Part shown: positions 8,062 to 17,388 of the stretch, piece after piece | Position numbering within the stretch: the stretch's first letter is position 1 | Layout: every line of letters starts with the position of its first letter | From: Myxococcales bacterium | Lineage (GTDB): Bacteria > Myxococcota_A > Polyangia > Polyangiales > Polyangiaceae | Reading direction: 5' to 3' | DNA length: 48,394 nt | Assembly (NCBI GenBank): GCA_021847645.1 | Contig: JAJZQG010000033.1 | Span: forward strand, 1 to 48,394 | The notes under the pieces: generated by a model | What the model saw: only the letters and a program-made list of their open reading frames with translations | Databases searched by the model: none | What the model was told of the DNA's origin: nothing | Program-made: the position numbers and the translations under genes

Positions 8062-8250
8062 CGCTCGTGCCGGTGCCTTCCCCCCCAGACGGACACCTCG
8101 AATTCTCGTCACTCCCCGCCGACCGCGATCCGGCCACACACTTCTCGCCGGTTACGGAGTATCATCACCCTTCGATTTGCTCCGTCCGGCCACGTGTGCC
8201 GGCACGCTGCAACTCCGACGCGGCGCGCCGCGTTGTGCCGCACTGAATCG

Positions 8251-8279
8251 TTGCCTCTAGGCTTGTCGCCAACTACCGT
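8251..8279 (+). promoter_or_regulatory. Sigma-70-type promoter for 8294 gene
   Basis: TTGCCT (8251-8256), 17-nt spacer, TACCGT (8274-8279). A start site near 8286 would leave a leader of only about 8 nt before the ATG at 8294. Confidence 0.5.
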
Positions 8280-8293
8280 CCGCACCGAGTGCC

Positions 8294-9082
8294 ATGACTG
8301 AATTCAAAGTCGTTCGCCTCCACGCTCCCAAACACTCAGGCACGCTCCGATCCTGGCTTCGCACCGCGGTCCCCTGGTTCGCGGTGCTGCTGGTGCCGGG
8401 GCTGGCATTGGCCGCCACGGTCAAGGGCCAGGTCAAGGGCCACAACCAGCTGGTCAACCCGGTCTGGGAAGAGGCCGCCAGGCCCGAGTCCAACCACTAC
8501 ACGTGGCGTGAGCCGTCGCCCACCGTCCGGGCCGAGTTCCGCACCCTCTTCGGGCTCGCCCCCAAGGAGCTGTGCATCGCCGGCATCAAGAAAGGCGACG
8601 TTCCCCCGCCGTCGGTTCCCACGCTTATCACCATCGGCGGCGGACGCACCACGCCCGTCACGATCGTGGTCGCCCCGGGCACGCGCCTTCGCTTTCGCAA
8701 CGGCGACCCGTTCAAGCACAAGATCTACGCCGTGGGCGAGCCGTCCCTGCTGCCCAGCGAGATGGGCATCGCCGCGGAGCGCGACTGGACCGCGCCCGGT
8801 CCCGGCACCTACGAGCTGCGCGACGAGCTCGCCCCCAGCCTCCGCTCCTGGGTCGTGGTCAAGCCCGGCGTCGCCTCCATCGGCTATCCCGATCGCACCG
8901 GCGCGTTCTTCCTCACGCTCGAGCCCGGGGACTACACGCTCCAGGCCTACTTCGCTGGCAAGCCCATCGGCAAGCCTCGCGAGGTCTCCGTCGGCACCAA
9001 GGACGTGGACCTCACCAAGGAGCCGATCGACGTCGCGGAAGCCAAGAAGCCTGCCGACGACAAAAAGCCCGAGAAGAAGTAG
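8294..9082 (+). CDS. Secreted cupredoxin-like protein
   Basis: Encodes 262 aa. A signal peptide (WFAVLLVPGLALA, cleavage near residue 40) directs export. The middle region VVAPGTRLRFRNGDPFKHKI followed by YAVG resembles the cupredoxin-like domain in which a buried strand 'V.PG..V.f.N.D...H' places a ligand His; a full blue-copper Cys-His-Met set is not visible, so metal binding is uncertain. The tail is Lys/Asp/Pro-rich (KKPADDKKPEKK). The next gene starts 29 nt downstream on the same strand, so the two are likely co-transcribed. Confidence 0.6.
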   Translation: MTEFKVVRLHAPKHSGTLRSWLRTAVPWFAVLLVPGLALAATVKGQVKGHNQLVNPVWEEAARPESNHYTWREPSPTVRAEFRTLFGLAPKELCIAGIKKGDVPPPSVPTLITIGGGRTTPVTIVVAPGTRLRFRNGDPFKHKIYAVGEPSLLPSEMGIAAERDWTAPGPGTYELRDELAPSLRSWVVVKPGVASIGYPDRTGAFFLTLEPGDYTLQAYFAGKPIGKPREVSVGTKDVDLTKEPIDVAEAKKPADDKKPEKK

Positions 9083-9111
9083 TCCAACGACCGAAAAGAT
9101 AGGGAGTGCAG

Positions 9112-10908
9112 ATGCTCCTCTCGCGATTCTGGTACCTCATCCTCGCTCTTGCGCTCACGGCTGCGGTCGGCGGTCTGTACCTGGCGACGTCGGTCTACAA
9201 CCGCGCCAGCGGCACCGCCATGGATCAGGCGCTCGCGGCCGACAAGCAGGTCGTCAGCTGGTATCTGAACGACGACGCGCGCCGCCGCTCGAGCTTGCTG
9301 CTCAAGGCCGTGCTCGACGAGACCCTGCGAACCCAGCTCGCCAAGGCCAGCAGCTCGCAGAACAAGGTCCCCGAGGAGGCGCGCTCCAAGGTGCGCGACG
9401 CGCTCCGCAAGCTCAACGACGAGATGCCCAAGGACACGTTCAGCGCGTTGTTCGCGGTCGATCAGTACGGGCGCGTCATCGGCCAGGTCGGCTTCGACCA
9501 GGCCAGCGGCAACCCCGACTTCGAGCTCGGCGGCTACCCCGTCGTCGCCGACGCCCTGCACGGCTGGGTTCGCGACGATGCTTGGGTGCTCGACGATCGC
9601 ATCTACCTCATCGTCGCGCGTCCGGTCGAGGTCGACACCTCGCAGATGCCCGCCGGCGCCGTGGTCGGCGCTCGCATCGTCGACACCAGCTACGTCCGGC
9701 AGATCTCCAAGCGCTCCGGCGCAGCGATCGCCTTCTTCGCCGGCGGCAACGTCAAGGCCAAGGCCGCTCCCGAAGGCTTCGACCCCACCAAGCTCGATAC
9801 TGTCGTCTCGGACATCGGCAGCCTCGCCAAGGACAAGGACTACGAGCAGAAGGGCTACTCCCAGCCCAAGATCCTCATGGGCGACGTTGGCGTCATCTAC
9901 GCCAAGATTGCCGGCGAAGCCTGGGACCTCGGTGCGGGCTACGTGGTCGGACGCACGGCCAGCAAGGCTGGCACTCCCTTGGACTTGCTCCAGATGGCCG
10001 ACGCCGGGGACAAGAAGAACGCCCCCTGGTACCTGCTCGCGCCGCTGTTTATCCTCGCCGCAGGCCTCGGTCTGATCTTCACCATCTTCGAGCACACGCG
10101 GCCGTTGCGCACCCTGCGCGTGGAAGCCGAGCGCATGGCAAAGGGCGAGACCGACATGCTGCAGGTCTCCAAGTTCCGCGGCGTGTACCGCAAGATCGCC
10201 AGTGACCTGAACGACGGCACCGACAAGGTCGCGGCCAAGGGCGGCGTGCCTCGCAAGGCGGCCGATCTGGAGTCGGTGCTCGGGCCGATCCCCGCGGCCC
10301 CCGAGATGAGCGCCTTCTCGTTCCCGATGGAGCCCGGCGCTGCCCCGCCCCCCACGCCTTCGTCCCCTGGCCCGGCGCCCGTCTCCAAGCCGAACATCAT
10401 TCAACCGCCTGCGCCCAAGCCCAGTGGTGTGCAGCCCCCGCCGCCGCGCCAGTCCGCCGGCGTGCAGCCGCCACCTCCCAAGGATATCAAGCTGCCGCCG
10501 CCCAAGCCCGACGCCGCCGTCGCGGCCAAGGAGCCAGCCGTTGCAGCCAAGGAGCCCGCCGCTCCGCCTGCGCCGTCCCCGGCCACGGACCAACCCCGCG
10601 ACGAGGAAGACGCCACGGTCGTGTCCGCCATCCCTCCCGAGATCCTCGAAGCCAGCGCGACCGGCGCCCATGCGGCCATGAAGGAGGCCGACGAGATCTC
10701 CGAGTGGCACAACATCTACGAGGAGTTCCTGCGCACCAAGAAGCAGTGCGGCGAGCCCACGGCCGGCCTGACCTTCGAAAAGTTCCAGGGCACCCTGCGC
10801 AAGAACCGCGAGCAGCTGATCTCCAAGACCGGCTGCAAGAAGGTCAAGTTCAGCGTATACGTCAAGGATGGGCGCGCCGCGCTCAAGGCCAGCCCCATTC
10901 GCGAATAG
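9112..10908 (+). CDS. MXAN_5187-type membrane sensor-like protein
   Basis: Encodes 598 aa. ATG 9112 is preferred to the GTG at 9106 because AGGGAG at 9101-9106 is the ribosome binding site. Residues 7-26 form a first membrane span, followed by about 270 periplasmic residues of Cache-like character (TFSALFAVDQYGRVIGQVGF), a second span at about 304-325 and a HAMP-like linker (EHTRPLRTLRVEAERMAKGE). Then come a Pro-rich spacer with repeated QPPPP units and a conserved Cys-containing C-terminal block (YEEFLRTKKQCGE, FEKFQGTLRKN) as in MXAN_5187-type myxobacterial proteins. There is no kinase or cyclase domain, so its output is unknown. Confidence 0.7.
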   Translation: MLLSRFWYLILALALTAAVGGLYLATSVYNRASGTAMDQALAADKQVVSWYLNDDARRRSSLLLKAVLDETLRTQLAKASSSQNKVPEEARSKVRDALRKLNDEMPKDTFSALFAVDQYGRVIGQVGFDQASGNPDFELGGYPVVADALHGWVRDDAWVLDDRIYLIVARPVEVDTSQMPAGAVVGARIVDTSYVRQISKRSGAAIAFFAGGNVKAKAAPEGFDPTKLDTVVSDIGSLAKDKDYEQKGYSQPKILMGDVGVIYAKIAGEAWDLGAGYVVGRTASKAGTPLDLLQMADAGDKKNAPWYLLAPLFILAAGLGLIFTIFEHTRPLRTLRVEAERMAKGETDMLQVSKFRGVYRKIASDLNDGTDKVAAKGGVPRKAADLESVLGPIPAAPEMSAFSFPMEPGAAPPPTPSSPGPAPVSKPNIIQPPAPKPSGVQPPPPRQSAGVQPPPPKDIKLPPPKPDAAVAAKEPAVAAKEPAAPPAPSPATDQPRDEEDATVVSAIPPEILEASATGAHAAMKEADEISEWHNIYEEFLRTKKQCGEPTAGLTFEKFQGTLRKNREQLISKTGCKKVKFSVYVKDGRAALKASPIRE

Positions 10909-10968
10909 CTGTCGTCAACGCCACCGCATCCGTCTCTCGTCGTAGTGCCCCGCGGGGGGGAGAAATCA

Positions 10969-12528
10969 ATGCGCCGTCCGACAACTCGTGCTGCTCTCGT
11001 CTGCGCCGTCTCGATCGTCTCCACTCTGGCCATCGCACGCGACGCCTCCGCGGGCACGGGCTTCGAGTTCCCCGACAACGGCCCCGAGCAGCTCGGGCGC
11101 GGAGGCGCTTGGGTCGCACGAGCCTCCGATCCTCTCGCCGCCTACTTCAACCCCGCCGCGATCGCCACGCAGCGCTCCGGTCTGACGCTCAGCTCCAGCT
11201 TCATCTGGCAGAAGAACTGCTTCAAGCGCACCGACCCCAACGGCAATCTCCAGCACTTCAGCACCGGTGGCGCCTGGACCTACGCCGACCAGGTCTGCAA
11301 CTCCGACAGCGGTACGCCCTTCCCCAACCCGCAGATCGCCGGCGTCTATCGCGTCAACCACGACCTCGCGCTCGGTCTTGCCGTCATCGGCCCCAGCACC
11401 CGCGGCAAGTTCGACTACCCGTTGCTCGCCCTCGACCGTTCTGGCGTCGGTAGGGCGTCCGATGGGCCGTCTCCGGGCCGCTATCTGCTCGCCTCCGACA
11501 ACCTGCTCTTCTTCTGGCCGCAAATATCCATCGGCTATCAGGTCACCCCCAAGCTCAGCCTCGGAGCCTCGCTCATCTGGGGCATCGCCAAGCTCAAGTT
11601 CTCCGCCATCTCCTCCGGCGGTCTCACCACCGACAACCTCTACAACAACCAGCCCGTCGACGGATTCGAGGACGACTTCCGCGCCGACCTCGACGTACAC
11701 GACTGGTTCGTGCCTGGCTTCACGCTCGGCGCCTTGTACCAGGCCAGCGAAACGATCGATGTCGGCGCTTGGTATCAGTGGTCCGACGACATCAAGGCGA
11801 AGGGCGACGCCGTGGTGACCGGACCGGTCTACCAGCCCTCCGGCGCGTTGGAGAGTCCGGCGCAGCAGGCCAGAACCGAGATCGGCGGCGACAGGGCCAG
11901 CATGGTCGCGCCCTGGCCCATGCAGGCGCGCATCGGCGCCCGGTTCCACATGCCCCGCGACGGCGCCGCGATTGACACGAACGTGCGCGATCCGATCGCC
12001 AGCGACCTGTTCGATGTCGAGCTCGACGTCACCTGGGCCAACAACTCGCACTTCAAGGATCTGAGCGTTCACTTCCCGTCGGGCATCGCGGTCAACATCC
12101 CTGGCCTGCAGGGCGCCGCGACGTTGCCGCCCGACGCCAGCATTCCCCACCATTGGAAGGACTCTTTCGGCGTGCGCCTGGGCGGCGACTACGTGGTCGT
12201 TGCCGACAAGCTGTCCGTGCGCGCGGGCGGGTCTTTCCAGAGCGAGGCCCAGGATCCCAAGTACCTGCACCTGGACTACGTGCCCTCGCAGATGTTCGGC
12301 CTCGATGCCGGCTTGACGGTGCGCTTCGGCTCGCTCGACCTGCTGGCCGCCTACGGTCACGTCTTCTATAAGGGCCTCGACAACCACGGCCAGGGCGCCA
12401 CCTACGCGCTCTGCGGCATGGCCGATTGCGGCGGCTCGAGCCCGTTCCGCACCGCCCAGACGATCAACGGCGGCTCCAACAGCTCCGTGCTCAATGTCGT
12501 CTCCGCCGGTGCCACCTATCGCTTCTGA
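10969..12528 (+). CDS. OmpP1/FadL-type outer membrane protein
   Basis: Encodes 519 aa. ATG 10969 is chosen because of the GGGGGGGAGAA ribosome binding site just upstream; GTG 10945 is an alternative. A signal peptide ends near ASA|GTGFEF. The mature N-terminus FPDNGPEQLGRGGAWVARAS followed by DPLAAYFNPAAI is the FadL/OmpP1 hatch signature, which usually reads G..G.GrGga..A.a.D.sa...NPA.l. The protein ends in ATYRF, the terminal aromatic typical of beta-barrel insertion signals. Members transport hydrophobic compounds. It follows the sensor gene by 60 nt. Confidence 0.85.
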   Translation: MRRPTTRAALVCAVSIVSTLAIARDASAGTGFEFPDNGPEQLGRGGAWVARASDPLAAYFNPAAIATQRSGLTLSSSFIWQKNCFKRTDPNGNLQHFSTGGAWTYADQVCNSDSGTPFPNPQIAGVYRVNHDLALGLAVIGPSTRGKFDYPLLALDRSGVGRASDGPSPGRYLLASDNLLFFWPQISIGYQVTPKLSLGASLIWGIAKLKFSAISSGGLTTDNLYNNQPVDGFEDDFRADLDVHDWFVPGFTLGALYQASETIDVGAWYQWSDDIKAKGDAVVTGPVYQPSGALESPAQQARTEIGGDRASMVAPWPMQARIGARFHMPRDGAAIDTNVRDPIASDLFDVELDVTWANNSHFKDLSVHFPSGIAVNIPGLQGAATLPPDASIPHHWKDSFGVRLGGDYVVVADKLSVRAGGSFQSEAQDPKYLHLDYVPSQMFGLDAGLTVRFGSLDLLAAYGHVFYKGLDNHGQGATYALCGMADCGGSSPFRTAQTINGGSNSSVLNVVSAGATYRF

Positions 12529-12606
12529 CCCCACGTGGCTCGTCCGCCGCTCCCAACTCGGCTATGACGCCACACGTTCTCCTCGCCTCGCTCCGCGGGT
12601 GACGCC

Positions 12607-14277
12607 GTGACCATCTCCTCCTCGCGCGATCCCGAAGTCGATGTCGTCGTCGTGGGCGGCGGCGTCAACGGCACCGGCGTGGCCCGCGATTGCTCCCTTC
12701 GCGGCTCGAGCGTCGCGCTCTTCGAGCGCAATGACCTCGCCTTCGGCGCCAGCGGCAACTCCAGCGGCATGATCCATGGCGGCGTGCGCTACCTGACGTC
12801 CAACCCCAAGGTCACGCGCCTGTCGTGCGTGGACTCGGGCTACATCCAGCGCATCGCGCCGCATCTGCTGTTCCGCATCCCGTTCCTCGTGCCGGTCGAT
12901 CGCGCCCTGGGTTCCACGATCTTGATGGAGCTCGTCGACGCGTTCTTCGGCACCTACGATCGCTTCCAGCCTTTCAAGCGCGGCAAGCCCCACACGCGCC
13001 TTACGCCCGATGAGGTGCGCACCCTCGAGCCCGGCCTCACCGCCGACATCTCGGGCGCCGTCACCTTCGACGAGTGGGGCATCGATGGCGCCCGGTTGTG
13101 TGCAGCCAACGCGCTCGACGCCCACGAGCACGGCGCCCGCATCAGCGTGCACACCACGGTCGAGCAAGTGCTGCGCGACGACACCGGCGCGGTGCGCGGC
13201 GTGGCCTGGCGCGACCTGCTCACCGGACGAACCGGACAGACGCGCGCGCGGGTCGTGGTCAACGCGTCCGGAGCCTGGGCGCCCATCACCGCCGGCCTCG
13301 CAGGGCTCGACCCCAGCCGCGCCCGAGTGCGCCCGGGCAAGGGCATCCATGTCGTCTTCGACCGCCGCTTGTCGAACTACGCGATCGCCACGTACTCCAT
13401 CGACGGCCGCCAGGTGTTCCTCGAGCCCTGGGAAAACGTCACCGTGCTGGGCACCACCGACACGGACTTCTACGGCGATCTGGACGACGTCAAGGCCACG
13501 AGCGACGAGGTTCGCTACCTGGTGCAAGGGCTGGCGAAGATGATGCCGTCGCTCCGCCAGGCGCGCATCATCGGAACGTTCGCCGGCGTTCGCCCCACGC
13601 TCTACTCGTACGGGCCCGTGCCCGACAAGCTCTCGCGCGAGCACGAGATCATCGATCATGCTTCGCACGGCGCGGACGGCCTGTACTCGATGATCGGCGG
13701 CAAGCTTGCGAGCTACCGCATCTTCGCCGAGCAGATGTCCGACATCGTGGCCACGCGCCTCGGCTCCGACAAGCCGTGCACCACCCATGCGCATCCGCTT
13801 CCCGGAGGCGATCGCACGCTTGACGTCGACACCCTCGCGTCGGACGCCGGGATCGATCTGGTGGCGGCCCGCCGCCTCGTCTACCGGCATGGAACGCGCG
13901 CGCTCGAGATTCGCGAGCTCATGCGCGCGCTGCCGCGAGGCGGCGACATCGTGTGCACGTGCGAAGCCGTCACCGAAGCCGAGATCCGCTACGTCATCCG
14001 CAAGGAGTTCGTGCGCACCGTCGGTGATCTCGTGCGGCGCACCCGGCTCGGGCTCGGCCCCTGCGGCGGGCTTCGCTGCGTCGCGCGGGCCGGCCTCATC
14101 CTCGCTGACGAGCTGCGCATGTCGCCCCGGCAAGGGCTCGCCCAGGCCATGTCGTTCTTGAAGCGGCAGGCGCGCGCTCGCGCGGTCGGCCTCGGCAACG
14201 CCCAGGCTAGGCAGGAAGCGATCTCGCTCGCCGTCCTGCGCACCCAGCTCGGCTTGCGCCCTGTGGAGGACGACTGA
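12607..14277 (+). CDS. glpA: Glycerol-3-phosphate dehydrogenase, GlpA-type subunit
   Basis: Encodes 556 aa from a GTG start. It oxidises sn-glycerol-3-phosphate to dihydroxyacetone phosphate with FAD. Visible features: dinucleotide-binding VVVVGGGVNGTGVARDCSLR at the N-terminus, FGASGNSSGMIHGGVRYL, the GTTDTDFYGD and GVRPTL motifs of the GlpD/GlpA family, and a C-terminal BFD-type [2Fe-2S] domain with C450 and C452 (VCTCE) plus C486 and C491 (GPCGGLRC). That last domain separates GlpA from single-subunit GlpD. The stop overlaps the next start as TGATG, so it is translationally coupled to glpB. Confidence 0.9.
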   Translation: MTISSSRDPEVDVVVVGGGVNGTGVARDCSLRGSSVALFERNDLAFGASGNSSGMIHGGVRYLTSNPKVTRLSCVDSGYIQRIAPHLLFRIPFLVPVDRALGSTILMELVDAFFGTYDRFQPFKRGKPHTRLTPDEVRTLEPGLTADISGAVTFDEWGIDGARLCAANALDAHEHGARISVHTTVEQVLRDDTGAVRGVAWRDLLTGRTGQTRARVVVNASGAWAPITAGLAGLDPSRARVRPGKGIHVVFDRRLSNYAIATYSIDGRQVFLEPWENVTVLGTTDTDFYGDLDDVKATSDEVRYLVQGLAKMMPSLRQARIIGTFAGVRPTLYSYGPVPDKLSREHEIIDHASHGADGLYSMIGGKLASYRIFAEQMSDIVATRLGSDKPCTTHAHPLPGGDRTLDVDTLASDAGIDLVAARRLVYRHGTRALEIRELMRALPRGGDIVCTCEAVTEAEIRYVIRKEFVRTVGDLVRRTRLGLGPCGGLRCVARAGLILADELRMSPRQGLAQAMSFLKRQARARAVGLGNAQARQEAISLAVLRTQLGLRPVEDD

Positions 14278-15509
14278 TGCGCGCCCCGTCCGTCGCCGTC
14301 ATCGGCTCGGGTGTCGCGGGCACCGCTGCGGCTTGGTCCGCGTCCCTCGCGGGTGCGCAGGTCGTCCTGATCGGCGAGCTCGACGGCGCATCCCGCTTGC
14401 TGTCCGGCGCGTTCGACATCGAGACCTGGGAGACCGACTCGCAAACCCCGCAACCCGCCGATCCCCAGCTCGCGGCGTTCTGCGACGCGCTCGGGATCTG
14501 GAAGGTCGGCGAACGAGACGCCCGCGTTGCCAGCGCGTGGGGCATCGTGCGAACCGCACGTGGCCGCGACCGCGCCGTGCTCGATCTGCACTCGATGCGC
14601 GATGCGCGCGTCGCCGTGCTGCGCACAGCCCGCGCGGACTGGAACGCGGATATGCTCGCCGCGGCCTGGCGAAGCGATCCGTGGTGCATCCAGCACGATC
14701 TGCGCTTCGAGCCGATCTCCGTCGACTTGCTCGAGCACGACCACGAACGATTCCTGTGCGATGCGGAGCTGGCCGCGGCCTTCGACGATCCGGCCAGGCA
14801 GTCGCGTGTTGCGCGCTTGCTGCGCGATCGTCTCGCGGGCTTCGACGCCGTGCTCACCGGTCCCTGGCTCGGTGTCGACACCGACGCCGCCTCCGCGGTC
14901 TCGGCTGAGCTGCGACGGCCCGTGGGCGAAGCGCTCTCGTTGCTCGCCTCGTCGGCGGGATGGCGATTCGTCTGCGCGCGCGACCGCTTGATGTCCAAGG
15001 CCGGCGTCTCGGTGCGGACGGACCGTGTAACCGGCCTGTCGATGCGCGATCGGGACGTCGTCGTCCGGTGTGCCGGCTCGGAGGACATCACCGCGGACAT
15101 GGCGGTGATCGCCTGCGGTGGCATCGCCGCTGGCGGCTTGTCCTACGACCCGTCCGAGGCCGACCCAGCGGGAGAGATCCCCGGCTCGTTGCGCGTCCCG
15201 GTGAACGCAAGCTTCGCATCGCCCGCTGCCGTCGCATTCGAGGGCCGCCCCGTGCGTCTGCTCGCGTCGATGTTTGGTGCGGAGCTGGAACGCTTCGCTT
15301 GGCCAGCGCTTGCCGCTCAGCCCTGGCCGCTCGACACCGCGTCGTTCGTGCACCGCGCCCAGGTGTGCCTCGACGACGCGGGACGTGAGCTTTCCCGACT
15401 GCTGGTTGCAGGACAGGCCGCGTCAGCGCGACACGTGGGCGCGCTCGGTGCCGCGCTCAGCGGGATCGCCGCCGGTCGCGTGGCTTGCAGCCGCACGCCG
15501 TCGCGCTGA
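14277..15509 (+). CDS. glpB: Glycerol-3-phosphate dehydrogenase, GlpB-type subunit
   Basis: Encodes 410 aa. An N-terminal FAD-binding motif VAVIGSGVAGTAAAWSASLAG, then LLSGAFDIETW, matches GlpB, which accepts electrons from GlpA via flavin and passes them toward quinone. A second nucleotide-binding stretch ADMAVIACGGIAAGGL is typical. It overlaps glpA by one base. In E. coli the operon continues with glpC, an iron-sulphur membrane anchor; here the next gene is convergent, so glpC is absent from this locus. Similarity to E. coli GlpB is judged from motifs, not alignment. Confidence 0.75.
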   Translation: MRAPSVAVIGSGVAGTAAAWSASLAGAQVVLIGELDGASRLLSGAFDIETWETDSQTPQPADPQLAAFCDALGIWKVGERDARVASAWGIVRTARGRDRAVLDLHSMRDARVAVLRTARADWNADMLAAAWRSDPWCIQHDLRFEPISVDLLEHDHERFLCDAELAAAFDDPARQSRVARLLRDRLAGFDAVLTGPWLGVDTDAASAVSAELRRPVGEALSLLASSAGWRFVCARDRLMSKAGVSVRTDRVTGLSMRDRDVVVRCAGSEDITADMAVIACGGIAAGGLSYDPSEADPAGEIPGSLRVPVNASFASPAAVAFEGRPVRLLASMFGAELERFAWPALAAQPWPLDTASFVHRAQVCLDDAGRELSRLLVAGQAASARHVGALGAALSGIAAGRVACSRTPSR

Positions 15510-15522
15510 ACCCACCGGCTGA

Positions 15523-16908
15523 TCACTTCGCCGATCGCGCACCCTGCTTCGCACCCGTCAGTACGCTCCTGACGAGCTGGTAGCCGACCGACAGCACCAG
15601 GTCGTTGCCCTTGGTCGGGTCGCGCGGAACCTCGCGCTCGATGATCGCGTCCGTGGGCGTGGGGCTTCCCGCATCGGCTTGCTCGGCCGGGCCGGGCCCC
15701 GTGCCCCCGTCCGCGCTTTCGGGCGCGGGCAGGTGACCCTCGATGTCGCGCTCGCGCACGACCGGAATCCCCCCATTGGCCGCCGCGATCGATCCGATCT
15801 GCACGTCGGGCACGATGCCTTCAGCCTGGATCGAGCGGCCGTTCGGCGTGAAGTACAACATCGTCGTCAGCTTCAGCCCCGCCCCGTCGGGAAGCTCCAC
15901 GATGCTCTGCACCGACCCCTTGCCGAACGTGGTGGCGCCGACCACCACCGCACGACGGTGGTCCTGCAGCGCGCCGGCGACCAGCTCCGCCGCGCTCGCG
16001 GTGTACTCGTTGACCAGCACCGCCATCGGCTGCGTCGAGAGCGCTCCGCCCGCATGCGCCCGCACTTCCTCGAGCACGCGTCCGCGTGCACGCGTCGTGT
16101 AGATCGTTCCCCGGTCCAGCAGCTCGTCGGCCACCGCGGCTGCCTCGTCCACCAGCCCGCCCGGGTTGGTCCTCATGTCGAGCACCACCCCGCCCAGCGG
16201 CTTGTCGCTCGCCGCCCGCAGCTCGCCCACCGCCTGGAGAAACTCGTCGTGCGTCCCGCGCTGGAATTGCTTGATCCGCACGTACCCCACGTCGCCCTCC
16301 AGACGCCGCGCCGTCACGCTCTGCACGTGGACCGTCGCGCGCGTCAGCACCACGTCGAACGCATGCTCCACCTTCGGCCGCTGCAGCGTCACCTTGACCG
16401 TGGTGCCCGGCGCGCCACGCATCTTGCGCACCACCCGCTCGAGCGTCTGCCCGTGCGTCGGCCAGCCGTCGATCGCGATGATCCGATCTCCCGGGCGCAC
16501 GCCCGCCCGCTCGGCCGGGGAGCCCTCGATCGGCGCGATCACGGTGATGGCGTCCTCTCGCGCGTCTACCTCGACGCCGACGCCCACGAACGAGCCCTCG
16601 GTCTCGTCCTGGAACTCTCGGAATTCGGCGGGCGGCAGGTAGGCCGAGTGCGGATCGAGCTCGGCGACCATTCCCTTGATCGCGCCTTCGAGCAGCCGTT
16701 GCCGATCGACGGGCTCCACGTAGTGGTTCTCGATGAGCACGAGCACCCGAGCCAGTTGCGAGACCGCCGCGTACGGGCTGCTGTTGGCAGGCCGCGCCCG
16801 GGATCGCACGGCGATCAGGCTGATGCCGACGACCAGGAGCACCGGTAGCAGCAGGGGCCAGCGGAGTCGCGATTGGGCTGGGTTGCGCGCCGAAAAGGGC
16901 CGAAACAT
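15523..16908 (-). CDS. S41 C-terminal processing peptidase (CtpA/Prc type)
   Basis: Encodes 461 aa. A membrane anchor at residues 18-34 is followed by the S41 N-terminal helix region (DPHSAYLPPAEFREF), a PDZ domain at about 108-185 (GVGVEVDARE, AERAGVRPGDRIIAIDG), and the protease core with GYVRIKQF, LDMRTNPGGLVDEA, the catalytic serine S305 in YTASAAE and the general base K330 in TFGKGSVQ. All catalytic elements are present. These proteases degrade or trim periplasmic proteins at the C-terminus. The tail of about 60 residues is Pro/Gly/Asp-rich. Convergent with glpB, 13 bp apart. Confidence 0.92.
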   Translation of the reverse strand: MFRPFSARNPAQSRLRWPLLLPVLLVVGISLIAVRSRARPANSSPYAAVSQLARVLVLIENHYVEPVDRQRLLEGAIKGMVAELDPHSAYLPPAEFREFQDETEGSFVGVGVEVDAREDAITVIAPIEGSPAERAGVRPGDRIIAIDGWPTHGQTLERVVRKMRGAPGTTVKVTLQRPKVEHAFDVVLTRATVHVQSVTARRLEGDVGYVRIKQFQRGTHDEFLQAVGELRAASDKPLGGVVLDMRTNPGGLVDEAAAVADELLDRGTIYTTRARGRVLEEVRAHAGGALSTQPMAVLVNEYTASAAELVAGALQDHRRAVVVGATTFGKGSVQSIVELPDGAGLKLTTMLYFTPNGRSIQAEGIVPDVQIGSIAAANGGIPVVRERDIEGHLPAPESADGGTGPGPAEQADAGSPTPTDAIIEREVPRDPTKGNDLVLSVGYQLVRSVLTGAKQGARSAK

Positions 16909-16949
16909 GGCGACAGACTACGCGAAACGCCGTCGGATGCACGGGCCCT

Positions 16950-16978
16950 TTGATCTTCGGCCCCCGCAGCGGTACGTT
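16950..16978 (+). promoter_or_regulatory. Sigma-70-type promoter for 17035 gene
   Basis: TTGATC (16950-16955), 17-nt spacer, TACGTT (16973-16978), about 55 bp before the ATG at 17035 and divergent from the S41 protease gene. Confidence 0.5.
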
Positions 16979-17034
16979 GTCTCGCCGTCAATGTGGCGGT
17001 GAGCCCGACATGTGCGATGGAGGTCCCCGAGGCG

Positions 17035-17274
17035 ATGGGAGACAAAGACAACGTCACCAAGGTGGCCAATGAGCCCGTGAAGACCGACAAGCGCAAGCAG
17101 AGCCTGTACTTCCCGGAGTCCATGCTGACCGAGATCAAGGAAGAAGCAGCCCGGCTCGATCGATCCCTGTCCTGGATCGTGCAACGCGCGTGGAAGATCG
17201 CGCGCCCCGAGCTCAAGAAGCTGCCGAGCGTCAATGACGTCTCCGACGACGACAAGGACTCGGACGAAGGTTGA
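17035..17274 (+). CDS. TIGR04563-family small protein, ribbon-helix-helix-like
   Basis: Encodes 79 aa from ATG 17035, with GGAGG at 17019-17023; upstream ATG 17017 and GTG 16993 are in frame. The core KRKQSLYFPESMLTEIKEEA followed by ARLDRSLSWIVQRAWKIAR is the signature of the TIGR04563 group found in myxobacteria. A short beta strand (QSLYFP) followed by two helices is the ribbon-helix-helix pattern of small DNA-binding proteins. The tail is acidic (DVSDDDKDSDEG). Binding targets are unknown. Confidence 0.75.
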   Translation: MGDKDNVTKVANEPVKTDKRKQSLYFPESMLTEIKEEAARLDRSLSWIVQRAWKIARPELKKLPSVNDVSDDDKDSDEG

Positions 17275-17388
17275 CCCCTGGGCCGTGCGTGCACGGCTAG
17301 CTGTCGACGTGTCCTCTCCTCCGAGCGTCCGGCGTGCATGGTTGCCTGCCGATCCGCGCGCGTGCCCGCGTGCGGCAAAGGTTCCCCT

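Noticed and set aside
9106..9111. GTG start for the MXAN_5187-type gene
   Set aside because: It lies within the AGGGAG ribosome binding site that serves ATG 9112.
10966..12534. A 522-aa minus-strand frame opposite the FadL-type gene
   Set aside because: Shadow; the plus strand has a signal peptide, family signature and C-terminal Phe.
12562..14133. A 523-aa minus-strand frame opposite glpA
   Set aside because: Antisense shadow of a well-supported gene.
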